This document shows, in pieces, positions 42,150 through 53,190 of a DNA stretch of 64,000 nt. The stretch's first letter is position 1, and each line of letters begins with the position of its first letter. The DNA is taken from the NCBI RefSeq assembly GCF_963676685.1, contig NC_092350.1, positions 4,081,486-4,145,485 of the forward strand, written 5' to 3'. A program made the position numbers and the translations under genes. The DNA is from Mytilus edulis. Its lineage: Eukaryota; Mollusca; Bivalvia; Mytilida; Mytilidae. The notes under the pieces are model-generated. The model did no database searches. It had not been told where the DNA came from and saw only the letters and a list, made by a program, of their open reading frames with translations.

Positions 42150-42475
42150 CGGTTTGTGTTGTTCACGCATTGTTGTCAATATAATGGAATTTGATGCGAC
42201 TGTCATACAAGTGATAGGTTAAGCTAGCTATAAAACAATGCTCAATTCAACATTTTTTACACTTTTACCGACGGTACAAGGGCTGTATAGGCAGGCAATG
42301 TCGTTAAAACCTTCCATCTGTTGTATTGTGTACACCAGAAAATGCTTGTACCAAGTCAGGAATATGACCGTTGTTATCCATTTGTTTGGTGTGTTTGAGC
42401 TTTTGATTTTGCCATTTGATTAGGGATTTTCCGTAGTTCAATATTTTTGTGATTTTACATTTTACATTCTGCAAA
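42150..42475 (+). repeat. Dispersed repeat of the 'accaagtcaggaatatgacc' family directly next to the TIR element
   Basis: It begins within a few bases of the TIR element's right end ('gtcggtttgtgttgttcacgc') and runs to 'gccatttgattagggattttccg'. The sequence left of the TIR element (before 35576) does not obviously continue this repeat. Confidence 0.65.
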
Positions 42476-45400
42476 TATTGATAATAATTGACGTAATAAA
42501 CTGGAAAGAAAAAAGAAAAAAATGCAACTTATATGAAGAAATGCTTACAGGTTTATTGTGTGAATAATTAGTTTATAAACCTTTAGATTTAATAATGAAC
42601 CTTTGTACCATGAGAAATAAACTAATGGTTTCTTCATTTGAAATCATATTAGAGCCATTTAATAGTTATTCGGTGTCTCTTGGTATCGTTAATTCTAGGA
42701 TGCCGAAGGATATTATCATGTTTTCTCTTATGTCAGAATATAATGAACAAACTGTTAAAAAAATGTTTATTGGAAAGAAGTGACAGTTTAAAGAAGTACT
42801 ATTCATTCTTAGTCATGCGTGACGAATTTGACCTTTTCGACATCCATCAAAAATGTATAAATAAACTAAATCATATGATTCTTAAATACAGATAGATATT
42901 TACAATTTCTTACATTTAATGGTAAATAACTTACGAATTTGATGGTGTTACCCTTAGAACAAAAAAGGATACATACTATCATTGTTTTCGGGCACGACTG
43001 TTATAAATATCAATTGCGATTTGAAAACATACGAATATTGTGTTATATACACGTCATTCGAACTATTAGTACTTGCATTGACTTATAGGATAATTAAACG
43101 CGATATATATTTCCCGAGTACTAGTAATTCACATCAATAACAGTATTTAAAAAAGACTTCGATTGTATCATATACACTTCCTGCTAGAAATATGGTTGGG
43201 ATGTTGAGATACCGATTAATGCTAAATAAATAGACATAATTGTTAAATTATCAAAAGAGGGAATAATAAAATTAAAATAAAATAAATGATTTATAGTTAT
43301 AGAAGAAACAACTACTAGTAAATAAAATGAAGAAAAAAACAAAAGAAAAACCAAACGTGAAATGAAACTGATAATTCATCATTGTTCATGCGTGGTTTAA
43401 TATATAAAAAGGAGGAGTAGTATGAATGCTATACCTGAACTTCTTATCAGTTAATCTTTTTTGAAAAAAATGCATACGGTTTCAAATATATGAATTTTGC
43501 AATATGAAATTCATCCTAAATTTCCCCCAGTCGGTAAATCCGGTGTTAACAGTTATTCAATGTACATAACAAAATGAACTATACAGTGTGACACAGCAAC
43601 TAAATGAACATAGGGACGTTGAAAGTGAAATCTTCCCTTTTTATTAACCGATATGTGTATCATGTTTCGCTCGTATGAATAAAAAGAATAAAAGATCTGA
43701 TATATTACCTTTGTGCTTAAGCTTTTGATCTTTCCATTTTATAAACTTGGGACTTTCCGTTTCGAATTTCCCTTGGAGATCTGGTATTTTTGTAATTTCA
43801 TCTTTTAATACAAAACTGTTTGCCTATGTCAGCAAAAATTGCCAAAAAATCATAAAACGTATTTTTTTATTCCTCCTAATACATAGCTCTTTAATACGCA
43901 GAGAAGGGCAACAGTAGTATACCATTAAATGACGAAAACAACACAAATTCTGAGCGGGAAATAAATCAAAACGGCATCATACATACAAACAGATAGTACT
44001 AAGTTCCCTATTGGAGAAATGTAAACTCATCGAAACCCCAATCACCACTCCAGGTCAACTATGATCATGAACCAGCTCAATCATTTGTTTTAAAAAATCA
44101 AAATGACATGTTGTAGATTTAATGCGTCACAAGCGCTTTTTTCGATTTATATTTATCCGGGACGCTGAAAGCCTGTAAACCTTTTCACAAAAAATCTGAA
44201 GTGTAAAATTAATCTTACGAATAAAATAATTTGTTGAAATGTTAAGGAATATTTATGACTTACGATACATTTATACTTAAGATTGGGTGAAAATGGTTAC
44301 TGGTATTTGAAACCCAAGGATTTATCAAAGTAGTTTAAATTTGTATGATTTAGTACCCGACGTTTCAATATTTCATTTTAAATAAATGATCTTACTTGGC
44401 AAGTAAGGGTCTGTTTCAACGGAATCGTGTAACATTCTGTTCATTAACCTGTTAAATAAATAAAACAAAAGATGTAAATTAAGTTTCAGTCTAGTTACGG
44501 ATAAGACATTGGTGTATAATATTGTGTATAAAATTATTATTAAGAAATATTCATCAGATTCATGGTATGAAAAAAAACATTAATTTCAACAAAGATGAGT
44601 ATAAGTATCACACATAACAAACTATAATACCAAAGATAAATATTTGCTCAATCGATTTGCAATATTTATGACCATGTTTAGTAGATCTTAAGCTTAAAAT
44701 TCAGTAATGAACCAGATTAACTAAATTTACAAACTAATACTATACACAGTAAAGAAGGAATAATGTGATATAGAAATGTTACCAATTATCACAATTGATA
44801 TCATGTGGAAATGATATATGCGATTTGTGTTATGTCATGCATGACGACATTTCTTTTTTCATTCATGTGGTGTTCTTCCTTATTTCTTTACCATTCTTTT
44901 GAAGAATCTTAAATAACTCTGAAAAGGTGACACAATCTTTATGTCCGTAACACATTAACAATAGAGGGTGGTGACAAGTTCAGGTATCGAATATTAGGTA
45001 TCAAATATCAGGAAGTTGACAGTCAAATATTTGCATAGGTAAACTTTTAATATCAGATTTTGTAATTGTACCTTTCACTTTTCAATGTAAATCTTTAATT
45101 ACTAAAAATATCATAAACCTGTTTGTAAAGAAATTAAAAACTTGATAAAGAGAAAAGTTTAATCAGAAACTGTAGTTAACAACTCCGATGACGTTGTTAG
45201 TTCCTTTCAGTTTTTTTTTATTTCTAAATATTTCCTTAGTATCTTAAGTCTCATGTTTCTATTCAATCATCACAATTTTCTTTCTGTTGAAAGCTTCTAC
45301 TTATTTATAAACGATTTACAAATAAACAAAAAGCAAAAAGGAAATTGTTTTGTATAACTTTTATAAAGAAAAAGGGTTTCGATAAGAAAGTTTGGGTCTC

Positions 45401-45942
45401 ACATTATACATTGTAACTGTTTTTCGTGTCTGCGACTTTTGTTAGAAAAAATCCTTTGTATCCGTTTTTACTTATAAATGGACTTTTTTTTTCATAACAT
45501 TCATTCTATGGTTTAATTTCATAAAATTTTAACAACTTTCTGAAACTATCCTGGATGTGTACCAGAAGCTAGTTTGTCAACATCACAAAGTATCCAGAAG
45601 TAAATTTTATAAAATAAAAATCCTGTTTATCACTTTTTGTCGAGCAGGTGACTTTTGTCGAATAAACGAGACATAGTGACCTTACATTTCGTTGTCGACA
45701 ACGGCGGCCACAAATATCACTTTTTGAAATTTTAATTTTTTTTTCCAAATTATCCTGGATTTGCACCAACCTTGGACAAAACATTATTCATGATCATAAG
45801 ATAGTATCTATAATTAATTATTGTAAAGAAAGATTCTGTTTATTCATTTTACCCCTTAAAAATGAAGGTAGTTTTTCTAACAGTTAACATAACATTCACC
45901 CTATGCTTAAAATTTAAAAAAATGTTGATAAATTTCTTTAAA
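42476..45942. other. AT-rich intergenic DNA, no gene seen
   Basis: No protein-like frame. A 3' piece of the 'agcttttgattttgcc' repeat lies at 43705-43815, and a 'gggcaacagtagtatacc' piece near 43905-43925. The rest is unclassified. Confidence 0.4.
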
Positions 45943-46003
45943 AGAGGGACGAAAGATACCAAAAGGACAATCAAACTCATAAATCTAAAACAACTATCTT
46001 GGA
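45943..46003 (-). mobile_element. Penelope-like element tail fragment
   Basis: 'aaaagagggacgaaagatacc' and 'aggacaatcaaactcataaatctaaaac' are the reverse complement of the tail of copy B (10050-10105). Only the tail is present. Confidence 0.65.
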
Positions 46004-46084
46004 TTTGCAAAACACTTTGACATCAGCTTGTTTATGTTCTTACATTTATTTGCATTGTTGTCCTGTCATGTAATATTGTCATTT

Positions 46085-46395
46085 TAGTGTTATCTTTAAC
46101 ATTGCAATAACAGCGAGAAGTCTGGCTAGCTACAAAACCGGGCTCAACCCACCTTTGTTTTCATGAAATACCATGTACCAAGTCAGAAAAATGGCAATTG
46201 TTATCTTACAGTTCTTTTCTGTGTGTGTTGCATTGTCGTTTGGTGTTTTGGTCCAGTTAAGTGTTTTTGTTGATTTGTTGTTTTCCCCTGATATTTGATG
46301 TATTTCCCTCATTTTTAGTTTGTAATCAGGATTTGTTTTCTCTCTATCATTTATGACTTTCGAACAGCGGTATACTACTGTTGGGTTTATGCTTA
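46085..46395 (+). repeat. Dispersed repeat ('accaagtcag' start, 'gcggtatactactgttg' end)
   Basis: It matches the repeat at 58565-58965 in layout: 'accatgtaccaagtcagaaaaatgg', 'ttcttttctgtgtgtg', 'ccctcatttttagtttgtaatc', 'gaacagcggtatactactgttg'. It is a more diverged copy. Confidence 0.6.
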
Positions 46396-46884
46396 TAAGA
46401 TAGTATCCAGAAATTGTTTTTCACTTATAAAGACATAGTTTTCGAGATTTCTTGAAACTTTTTATTGATTAACATTTGTAAAAACAACTCTTAATCGTTG
46501 TCATATTGTATAGCGCTTAATTTGAATTTGCCACACTCATGTCTGATTTTTTATCTTCTCTCTAATGTGACCTTCCTAACAGGATGTATCACTGTTTTTG
46601 TACTGACATGCGAAACACAACAGTTGCCACATGCACCCAAACCACATATCCTGAATACCTGAGAGTCATATATATACAATAATGATTTTTTGGTCTTGAT
46701 TTCTTGATATTTTATTAGCAAAAATATCAAGCGACCCAACAAGGGATTCCGAACTGATGATTTAGATAGACTCTTCTTTTACGTCTGATACATGTCATGA
46801 TGGTTGTTTTTGGTGTAAGAATAGAGACGAGTGTATTTCATTGATAAATTGAGGCGGATAGACAAGATTGTTTTACAGTTGTCA

Positions 46885-47030
46885 TTTCTAGGACTGTTTA
46901 TAGCTGACAATGCAGCATATTCTTTGTTTATTGTTGAAGGCCGTACAGTGATTTGTAGTTGTTGGTTTCTGTGTCATGTTGGTCTCTTGTGAAAGTTGAC
47001 TCATTGGCAGTCATACCGCAAATCGTTTTT
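46885..47030 (-). repeat. Dispersed repeat ('gaaggccgtacagtg' family)
   Basis: 'tgttgaaggccgtacagtgatttgtagttg' and 'gtctcttgtgaaagttgactcattgg' match the copies at 16545-16725 and 55315-55430. Confidence 0.6.
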
Positions 47031-47204
47031 TTTTTCATTCTATAAGATCGCATTTACGAGTATCAAACCCTGTTCACATTTTTAAAAAAAGTAAGTAATA
47101 TCAATATTAAACTGACCATGAGCCGCACAACATGAGAGGAAGTACATGAATACCAGAATACAGGTGATTATCGCTGGTTCTGAGGTCTGATTCATGTTCC
47201 TCAG

Positions 47205-47300
47205 TTTTACGTTCTCTATGTTATGATCTGTGTATGGTAATTTTCAGTTTGTTTTCGATTTACGAGTTCAAATTATCTACGGTTTCTTTCGCCTTATTTA
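47205..47300 (+). mobile_element. Diverged Penelope-like tail upstream of a TLR gene
   Basis: 'gttctctatgttatgatctg', 'cagtttgttttcgatttacgag' and 'ctacggtttctttcgcc' match the tail of copies B and C ('ttttctatgttgtg', 'cagtttgttttagatttatgag', 'tttggtatctctcgtcc'). It ends about 135 bases before the TATA-like element of the receptor. Confidence 0.5.
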
Positions 47301-47436
47301 GAGAATAGGGGAACCATGTAAACGAGTTAAAATAAGGAAGTTCTATAACTTGAACTTTAAATTTAGGCGAATGAATAGCTGAACCTTAATGAATATTGAT
47401 TTAACTACATTCATTTATTGAACTGTATTTGTTGGA

Positions 47437-47443
47437 TATAAAA
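47437..47443 (+). promoter_or_regulatory. TATA-like element for the downstream TLR
   Basis: TATAAAA lies 71 bases before the ATG at 47514. A start about 30 bases downstream would leave a short leader of roughly 45 bases. This is a candidate only, since AT-rich DNA gives many chance matches. Confidence 0.35.
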
Positions 47444-47513
47444 TGCGAGTTGTAACAACGATATTAATAATTAACAAGAACAGTTTAACTGTCTCTGATA
47501 TTAAGAGAAAAAT

Positions 47514-50009
47514 ATGACGAGATTTATAGTTTATTCAGTAATGTGTATTTTTATTCAGTGTGCTGAATTACCAAGAGTATTTCAATGCGATATACAATAC
47601 GATTTTATTAAGAAAGTCACGATAGCTTATTGTAATAACAGTGGACTGACGACTATACCTCAAAATATACCGAGTCATATCAACGTATTAGATCTGAGTT
47701 CAAATGATTTAAGTAAAATTGACACAAATGCTTTTGGGAATTTTTCAGATCTTCAAGTACTCAACTTGACAAATAATAAACTGAATTCTTTATCAAACAA
47801 AACTTTTCAAGGATTAGGCAAACTTTCTGTGCTGAACATGTCTCACAATATGCTTGATTTATCTCAGGATTATTCAGCAGAGTTATTTCTTCCAATTCAA
47901 AATTTAACGGCATTGGATATAAGTTATAATATGAATCAATCAGATAATGGTACAGGTTATAATTATCCCGATCATGCAATTAGTGTTCTGAGAGAGTTGT
48001 CTTTCCTAGCAATTGACATGATGCCCTTGTCTCAATTCGGAAGTGGATTCAGTCGATTAAATAATCTGAAAGAATTACATTTTCAATCTTGTTATCTAAA
48101 ACGTCTAGAGAATAAAACGTTCCAGAGATTTTCCTCCTCTGTAGAAGTTCTTAATCTCAGAAATTGTTTGTTATACTTTGTGACTACTGAAATTGATGCT
48201 TTGCTTCCGTTTCCAAATCTTCGTGTTATAGATTTTTTTGGAACATTTATGCATTTGAAGCCAGCATTGCAACTTTTGAACCCATACCGTTACGCAAACA
48301 TAACGACAATAAATTTTGGTCGTGTAAGTTACCCAATGAGAGATTTCATTGACCTCCCTTTCTCTTTAACAATTACATCCGATATAATCAAGCATCTGAA
48401 AACAATATGCGTAGAAAATCTAGATTTATCAGAGAATGGAATAGTTGATTACGAACTTGGATCTTTGTTCTCTTTTGATCACCCAAAATGTTTACGTCAT
48501 CTTTCATTCAAAGGAAACAGGTTTGTTCTTTATAACTTGGAAAAGCGTGATGAGATAAATTTGTTTTTCAAAAAAGCTATACGATTGAAATATTTAGATT
48601 ATTCATTTAACGCTGTTAACTATAATATGAAGAAATCAGTAACTCCAAACATGAGTTTATTAAGTGCTGATGCAAGTTACGTATTTTTACCAACATCACT
48701 GGAAAAATTAGACATTAGTTATACAGTACTAAATACCGTACCTGCAGTATGGTTGATAGTTCCGGAAAATAACAACCTTACATTTCTAGATATATCTTAT
48801 TCCAATACAACTTTGTTCATGTCTATTCCTTATATTCAACTTAAGACTTTTATTTCTGCCGGGACGAGGTACGATTTTGCTTGGCATGAATTAAAAAAAC
48901 TCCAAAATAGCAGTTTGAAAAATATTGTTCTGAAAAACGCGCACATAAATAATGGGATAAGAAAGTACGGTGATCGGTTTTTCAAATATCTAGCATCTGT
49001 GGTGTCATTAGATATATCCCAAAATGACATTTGGTATTTTACAGATGAGCTGTTAAAGCCAATGACGAATTTGACCTATCTGTACTTAAGCCAAAACCTA
49101 CTTCCGTCTGTTCCGATCCAATTAACTGGTCACTCTTATATAAACACACTTGATGTTAGAAACAATCTACTCACACGTGTAAGTTCTACTCTTACACACT
49201 GGGCAGATCGGATGCAAGAACTTCATGGAATGACATTAAATCTCGATGGTAATGCATTTGAATGCAACTGTGATACTATTGACTTCATAAGGTGGATTCA
49301 AACAACCAAGGTTAATCTTGACAGCCGATCATATATATGTAAGTTATCAAATGGAACAGTTATTGATACACTTATTGCTTACAATTCTTTAAACGACTTG
49401 TTTGCGGACTGTGAGAGTACAATGTGGTTAACTTTGGCGTCATCACTATTATCTACATTTGTCACGATATCACTGCTGCTTGTGGTGTACAGTAAGAGAT
49501 GGAAGATTTTATTCTCGGTCTATGGAATAATTCACCGTACAGTGGAACGTAAAGTCCGGAAGAGTTATCAATATGATGTTTATGTGTCATATGAAGGAGA
49601 GGTTGTTGTTTGGATTAAAGATGTGTTAATACCAAAACTTGAGGATGAGTGGGGACTGGCAATGTGCATAAAAGATCGAGATTTTTTAAGTGGCACGAGC
49701 CTAGCAGATATCGAGGCAGCGAGTATAAAAAAAAGCCGATGTATTATATTTGTCATCACGCCTGAATTTAAGTCCTCCCATGATTGCTTGTTTGAACTCG
49801 ACAGAGCAAAATATGAGAAGATAACAAAAAATCTTGAGCGTATTATAGTCATCACAAAAGATATAACAATAACTGATATTCCAGTAGAGTTCTCCTTCAT
49901 TTGGAATTATGCTTATCTTGTTCAATGGCCTAATGATCCTGAACATTTGGATGATACATGGCGGAAGTTATCAATTTTTCTCACAGATGGCTCTGTTTCT
50001 TACCAGTAA
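47514..50009 (+). CDS. Toll-like receptor, single-cysteine-cluster type, intact (831 aa)
   Basis: A second complete receptor with the same architecture: signal peptide (MTRFIVYSVMCIFIQC), N-terminal cap (CDIQYD ... AYCNNSGLTTIPQNIPS), many LRRs (VLDLSSNDLS, VLNLTNNKL, LDLSENGI, LYLSQN), one C-terminal cysteine cap (NAFECNCDTIDFIRWI ... CKLSNG ... FADC), transmembrane helix about 637-659 (MWLTLASSLLSTFVTI onward) and TIR about 685-831. TIR box 1 is YDVYVSYE, box 2 CIKDRDFLSG, box 3 region FIWNYAYLVQWP. The canonical box 2 proline is replaced by serine. The coding region is a single open frame, so intronless here. It faces away from the TLR at 30861-33365. Expected role: pathogen or damage sensing at the plasma or endosomal membrane. 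The ligand cannot be told from sequence. Confidence 0.95.
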   Translation: MTRFIVYSVMCIFIQCAELPRVFQCDIQYDFIKKVTIAYCNNSGLTTIPQNIPSHINVLDLSSNDLSKIDTNAFGNFSDLQVLNLTNNKLNSLSNKTFQGLGKLSVLNMSHNMLDLSQDYSAELFLPIQNLTALDISYNMNQSDNGTGYNYPDHAISVLRELSFLAIDMMPLSQFGSGFSRLNNLKELHFQSCYLKRLENKTFQRFSSSVEVLNLRNCLLYFVTTEIDALLPFPNLRVIDFFGTFMHLKPALQLLNPYRYANITTINFGRVSYPMRDFIDLPFSLTITSDIIKHLKTICVENLDLSENGIVDYELGSLFSFDHPKCLRHLSFKGNRFVLYNLEKRDEINLFFKKAIRLKYLDYSFNAVNYNMKKSVTPNMSLLSADASYVFLPTSLEKLDISYTVLNTVPAVWLIVPENNNLTFLDISYSNTTLFMSIPYIQLKTFISAGTRYDFAWHELKKLQNSSLKNIVLKNAHINNGIRKYGDRFFKYLASVVSLDISQNDIWYFTDELLKPMTNLTYLYLSQNLLPSVPIQLTGHSYINTLDVRNNLLTRVSSTLTHWADRMQELHGMTLNLDGNAFECNCDTIDFIRWIQTTKVNLDSRSYICKLSNGTVIDTLIAYNSLNDLFADCESTMWLTLASSLLSTFVTISLLLVVYSKRWKILFSVYGIIHRTVERKVRKSYQYDVYVSYEGEVVVWIKDVLIPKLEDEWGLAMCIKDRDFLSGTSLADIEAASIKKSRCIIFVITPEFKSSHDCLFELDRAKYEKITKNLERIIVITKDITITDIPVEFSFIWNYAYLVQWPNDPEHLDDTWRKLSIFLTDGSVSYQ

Positions 50010-50044
50010 ACCTCTTTATAAAAAATCAAATTCAATATCCATGA

Positions 50045-50050
50045 AATAAA
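50045..50050 (+). promoter_or_regulatory. Possible polyadenylation signal AATAAA
   Basis: AATAAA lies 36 bases after the TLR stop codon. A second AATAAA is at 50261-50266. Either could serve. Confidence 0.35.
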
Positions 50051-52974
50051 TTTAATTTGCAGTACAATGGCTGCATGATACTAGATTTCTATTATAGATA
50101 AAGGCAACAGTAGTATACCCCTGTTTCAAAGTTTTTAATCGATTAAGAGAAAACAAATCTGGGTTACACACTAACCTTTGTTTTTTGTTGAGTTTCATGT
50201 GGCTCAGTCTTTAGTTTTCCTCCTCTCTTTTGTTGTGCCATAAACAATCCTTGATTTGAAAATAAACACTTGTATTTTTGCTTTGTAATTTTTGTATAAT
50301 ATATTTAATTTATCTTAGACTAATACACTAGGACAACTTTCATGGTTTGGAATATTTAATTTTGATTAAGATTTTAATATTTCGCAAATAGATGAAGCAC
50401 CTAATGACGATGAATCAAGAACAGTGGTACATGATTCCGACCTTCACTTAACACTATCATCGTCAAATAATTAATGTTTATATGTCCAACCCTAATAACA
50501 TATATTCGTGCCCATCATGCGAACACATATGACGTAGGGTTTTTACATTCACTCATATGGCCAATCGTCGCACATCCACACATCGGGTCCGCTTTCAACC
50601 TATAAGTCGTACAAAGTAGTTATTGTATTGACAACACATTTCGTGTTCACCATATGTTTATGGCTTCGAACATAAACGAAGAGGTATTGATTTTGAAAGA
50701 AAACCACCCGATGCTTTACAATTAGTAACATTGAATGTTACAAAATGCTGATACAAAACAAAGTAATATTGAATATCCATTACATTATCAGAAAAATAAT
50801 TAATACGCTATCTGGGCTCTCGACTACATATATGTAAATACAAATTGGAGTTATTGCGCTTTCTTCATTTTGTAATTTATAGTTGCTTCAATATAGTTTT
50901 TTATTTTATTATAAAAGATGACAGTAGCTTTATTTGGAGGAACAGACTACATAAAATGAGATTTTAGAATACACGCTGCTAGAGACAAATTGTTTTATTA
51001 CAAATAATACAGATATCTGTATTTTTAATTTTCTTTCACTAGTGTTTAGTTATTCCTCTCGCCAATTTAATTTTCCAGCTTTGAAAATATACCTAAGCTG
51101 TCTCGTGTAATTATAAATAAATACTATATTAGTTATGAAGTTGTTATAGCTTAAACATAACTAATTGTTCAAATAGACAAATGGATCAGACATTTTCGAA
51201 AAATCTTTGTCAAATTTTACAAATATGTAAACAGTTAAACTACGTATATCATTATCATAAAATGTTGATAATTTTCCTTTATATTTTTTTAACGACCAAA
51301 TTGATAAATAATAAATTTATTGTAATTGTTTATCTAGTAATTGCATGTGTTTTAGCTAGGGGATCGGTTGATTGTTGCTTGCTTCACATCCGTTGATTCA
51401 AAGTCTAAATAATATGTTTTACATTATGTACAGATTATTAGGAACAGTCTTCATAACCATGTACTCTGTGTGAGTGTAAGATTTAGCCGAATGAAAAGTA
51501 AAGACATTTAGATCACAATAAACAGTATTATAACAAAAATACTGAACTCCCATACCCAACTAAATAAGTCCTATTCAGGACCGATAATTCTGTCGATAGA
51601 TATTATAGGGTATACAATATTGTTGAAATCAGAGCAATCGTATTATACGTCTTTGTTGAAATGTATACAATAAAATATTTTTTACAAATGTTAAACTTTA
51701 TATCGATTCATTGAATGCCTGGATTTAGCTTAAAATATTGAATTAAAAAAAAAAATATGTATGCAATGAAATCTCGCTGAATTTCCTATAAAATAAAAAA
51801 AAATCCATTTAAAATTTGAATCATAATATTTCTTTAAAATAATTATGGAAACATAACTATTTGAATATCTTTTAAGCAAAATTATTTTTTTAAAGACATT
51901 TTCATAATATTCATATTTTCTTAAAGTTTATTATGAAAGATACTTCTTCTGATTTGACACGGGAAATTAAGAGAAAGTTTATTTGTAAATTTATGAAAAG
52001 TTTTGTATATCGCAAAATTTAATGTCACCTGGTTGCTTTTGGTTTACACGTCTACCTGACAATATATTGTTATGTAACATTATAACCCAAGTCAGAGTTC
52101 ACCTGTTCTGTAAAGGGATGAAATTGTAAAGGCATAGAATATTTATAATCTATATATATAATAATTGTTGGGCATAGGGTTTTTTTTCTCTTGGGATGAA
52201 AACATTTTTTTTTCTAAAAGGAATGTATAAATATATTTCTAAAGAAAGATAAAATATACAGAAAAACACTTTTAAAAAATGAAGAGAAAATTTTTATTGT
52301 AAACTATTTTCTGGTAACAGTATATCCAGGATATCTGTCAAAAAAATATTTTTTTTTTATCAAGAATAAAGAAAAGAACAGAAACATCAGAGATTCTGCA
52401 TGAAAGTATTCATATAACTTCTAGGAAAGTCTAACTATACAAATCCTTGACTTGATGCAACATTTCCATATACAGCATCCGAATATCACATCATCCGCCA
52501 TTTTGAAAAATCCCGAAAAATTCCCTTTTTTAAATCGATGTTTGACTTGACTCTGACTTGAAATTTAATTGTTTAAGTAGTATTCTTCGCCAGATATATG
52601 TTTTAATATACTTAATCGATTTGCAAAGTTTGTTTTTTATGTACGGAATTTCTTTAGTTGTTGTACAAGTAGACATGGGTATCGGTAATTTATCATGGAG
52701 GCAACGGAGAAATGACGAGAAAAGTGCATGTTTTTACAATTCTAAAGTGGTAGACTTTAATCAAAAATTAAACTGTTAGGACCAACATTGTTTGATAGAA
52801 ATATGTTTGAATATCAAGGATTGATTTGCAAAAGTTAGAAAACGGGTCAGGTTTATGAGAAAATTAAACTTTATCGAAGCATCCATGCATTTTATATGGG
52901 GAAATGTAATACAAAATGGCGGCTATAATACGTCACAAAAGTCACGTGATGTCTAACTTAGTTGGATATGGATG
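50051..52974. other. AT-rich intergenic DNA, no gene seen
   Basis: Only short chance frames are present. A piece of the 'aaaggcaacagtagtatacc' repeat lies at 50098-50180. Several poly(A/T) stretches occur between 51740 and 52370. Confidence 0.4.
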
Positions 52975-53190
52975 AAAATTCCAAACGGAAAGTCCCTAAG
53001 CAAATAGCAAAATCAAAATATAAAACACAACAAACGAAAGGATAACAATTGCCATATGCCTGACTTGGTACAGCCAGTTTCGTTTGTTGAAAACGGTGAA
53101 TTGGACCTAATTTTTTACTTATCTAAACTTCTTACTTGTATGACACACGCATACAATTCCATTTATTGACAACGATGTGTAAACAAAAAT
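52975..53190 (-). repeat. Dispersed repeat of the 'gacttggtacag' family
   Basis: It reads 'aacggaaagtccctaagcaaat' to 'ttgccatatgcctgacttggtac' to 'tattgacaacgatgtg', the reverse complement arrangement of 42150-42475. Confidence 0.65.

Noticed and set aside
49580-49946. Antisense frames over the TLR TIR domain
   Set aside because: Shadow frames of a strongly conserved coding region on the other strand. The same holds at 31486-31740 and 12218-12696.
51181-51396. 71-codon frame with a hydrophobic segment
   Set aside because: It is short, in AT-rich DNA with no splice or promoter context and no recognisable family.
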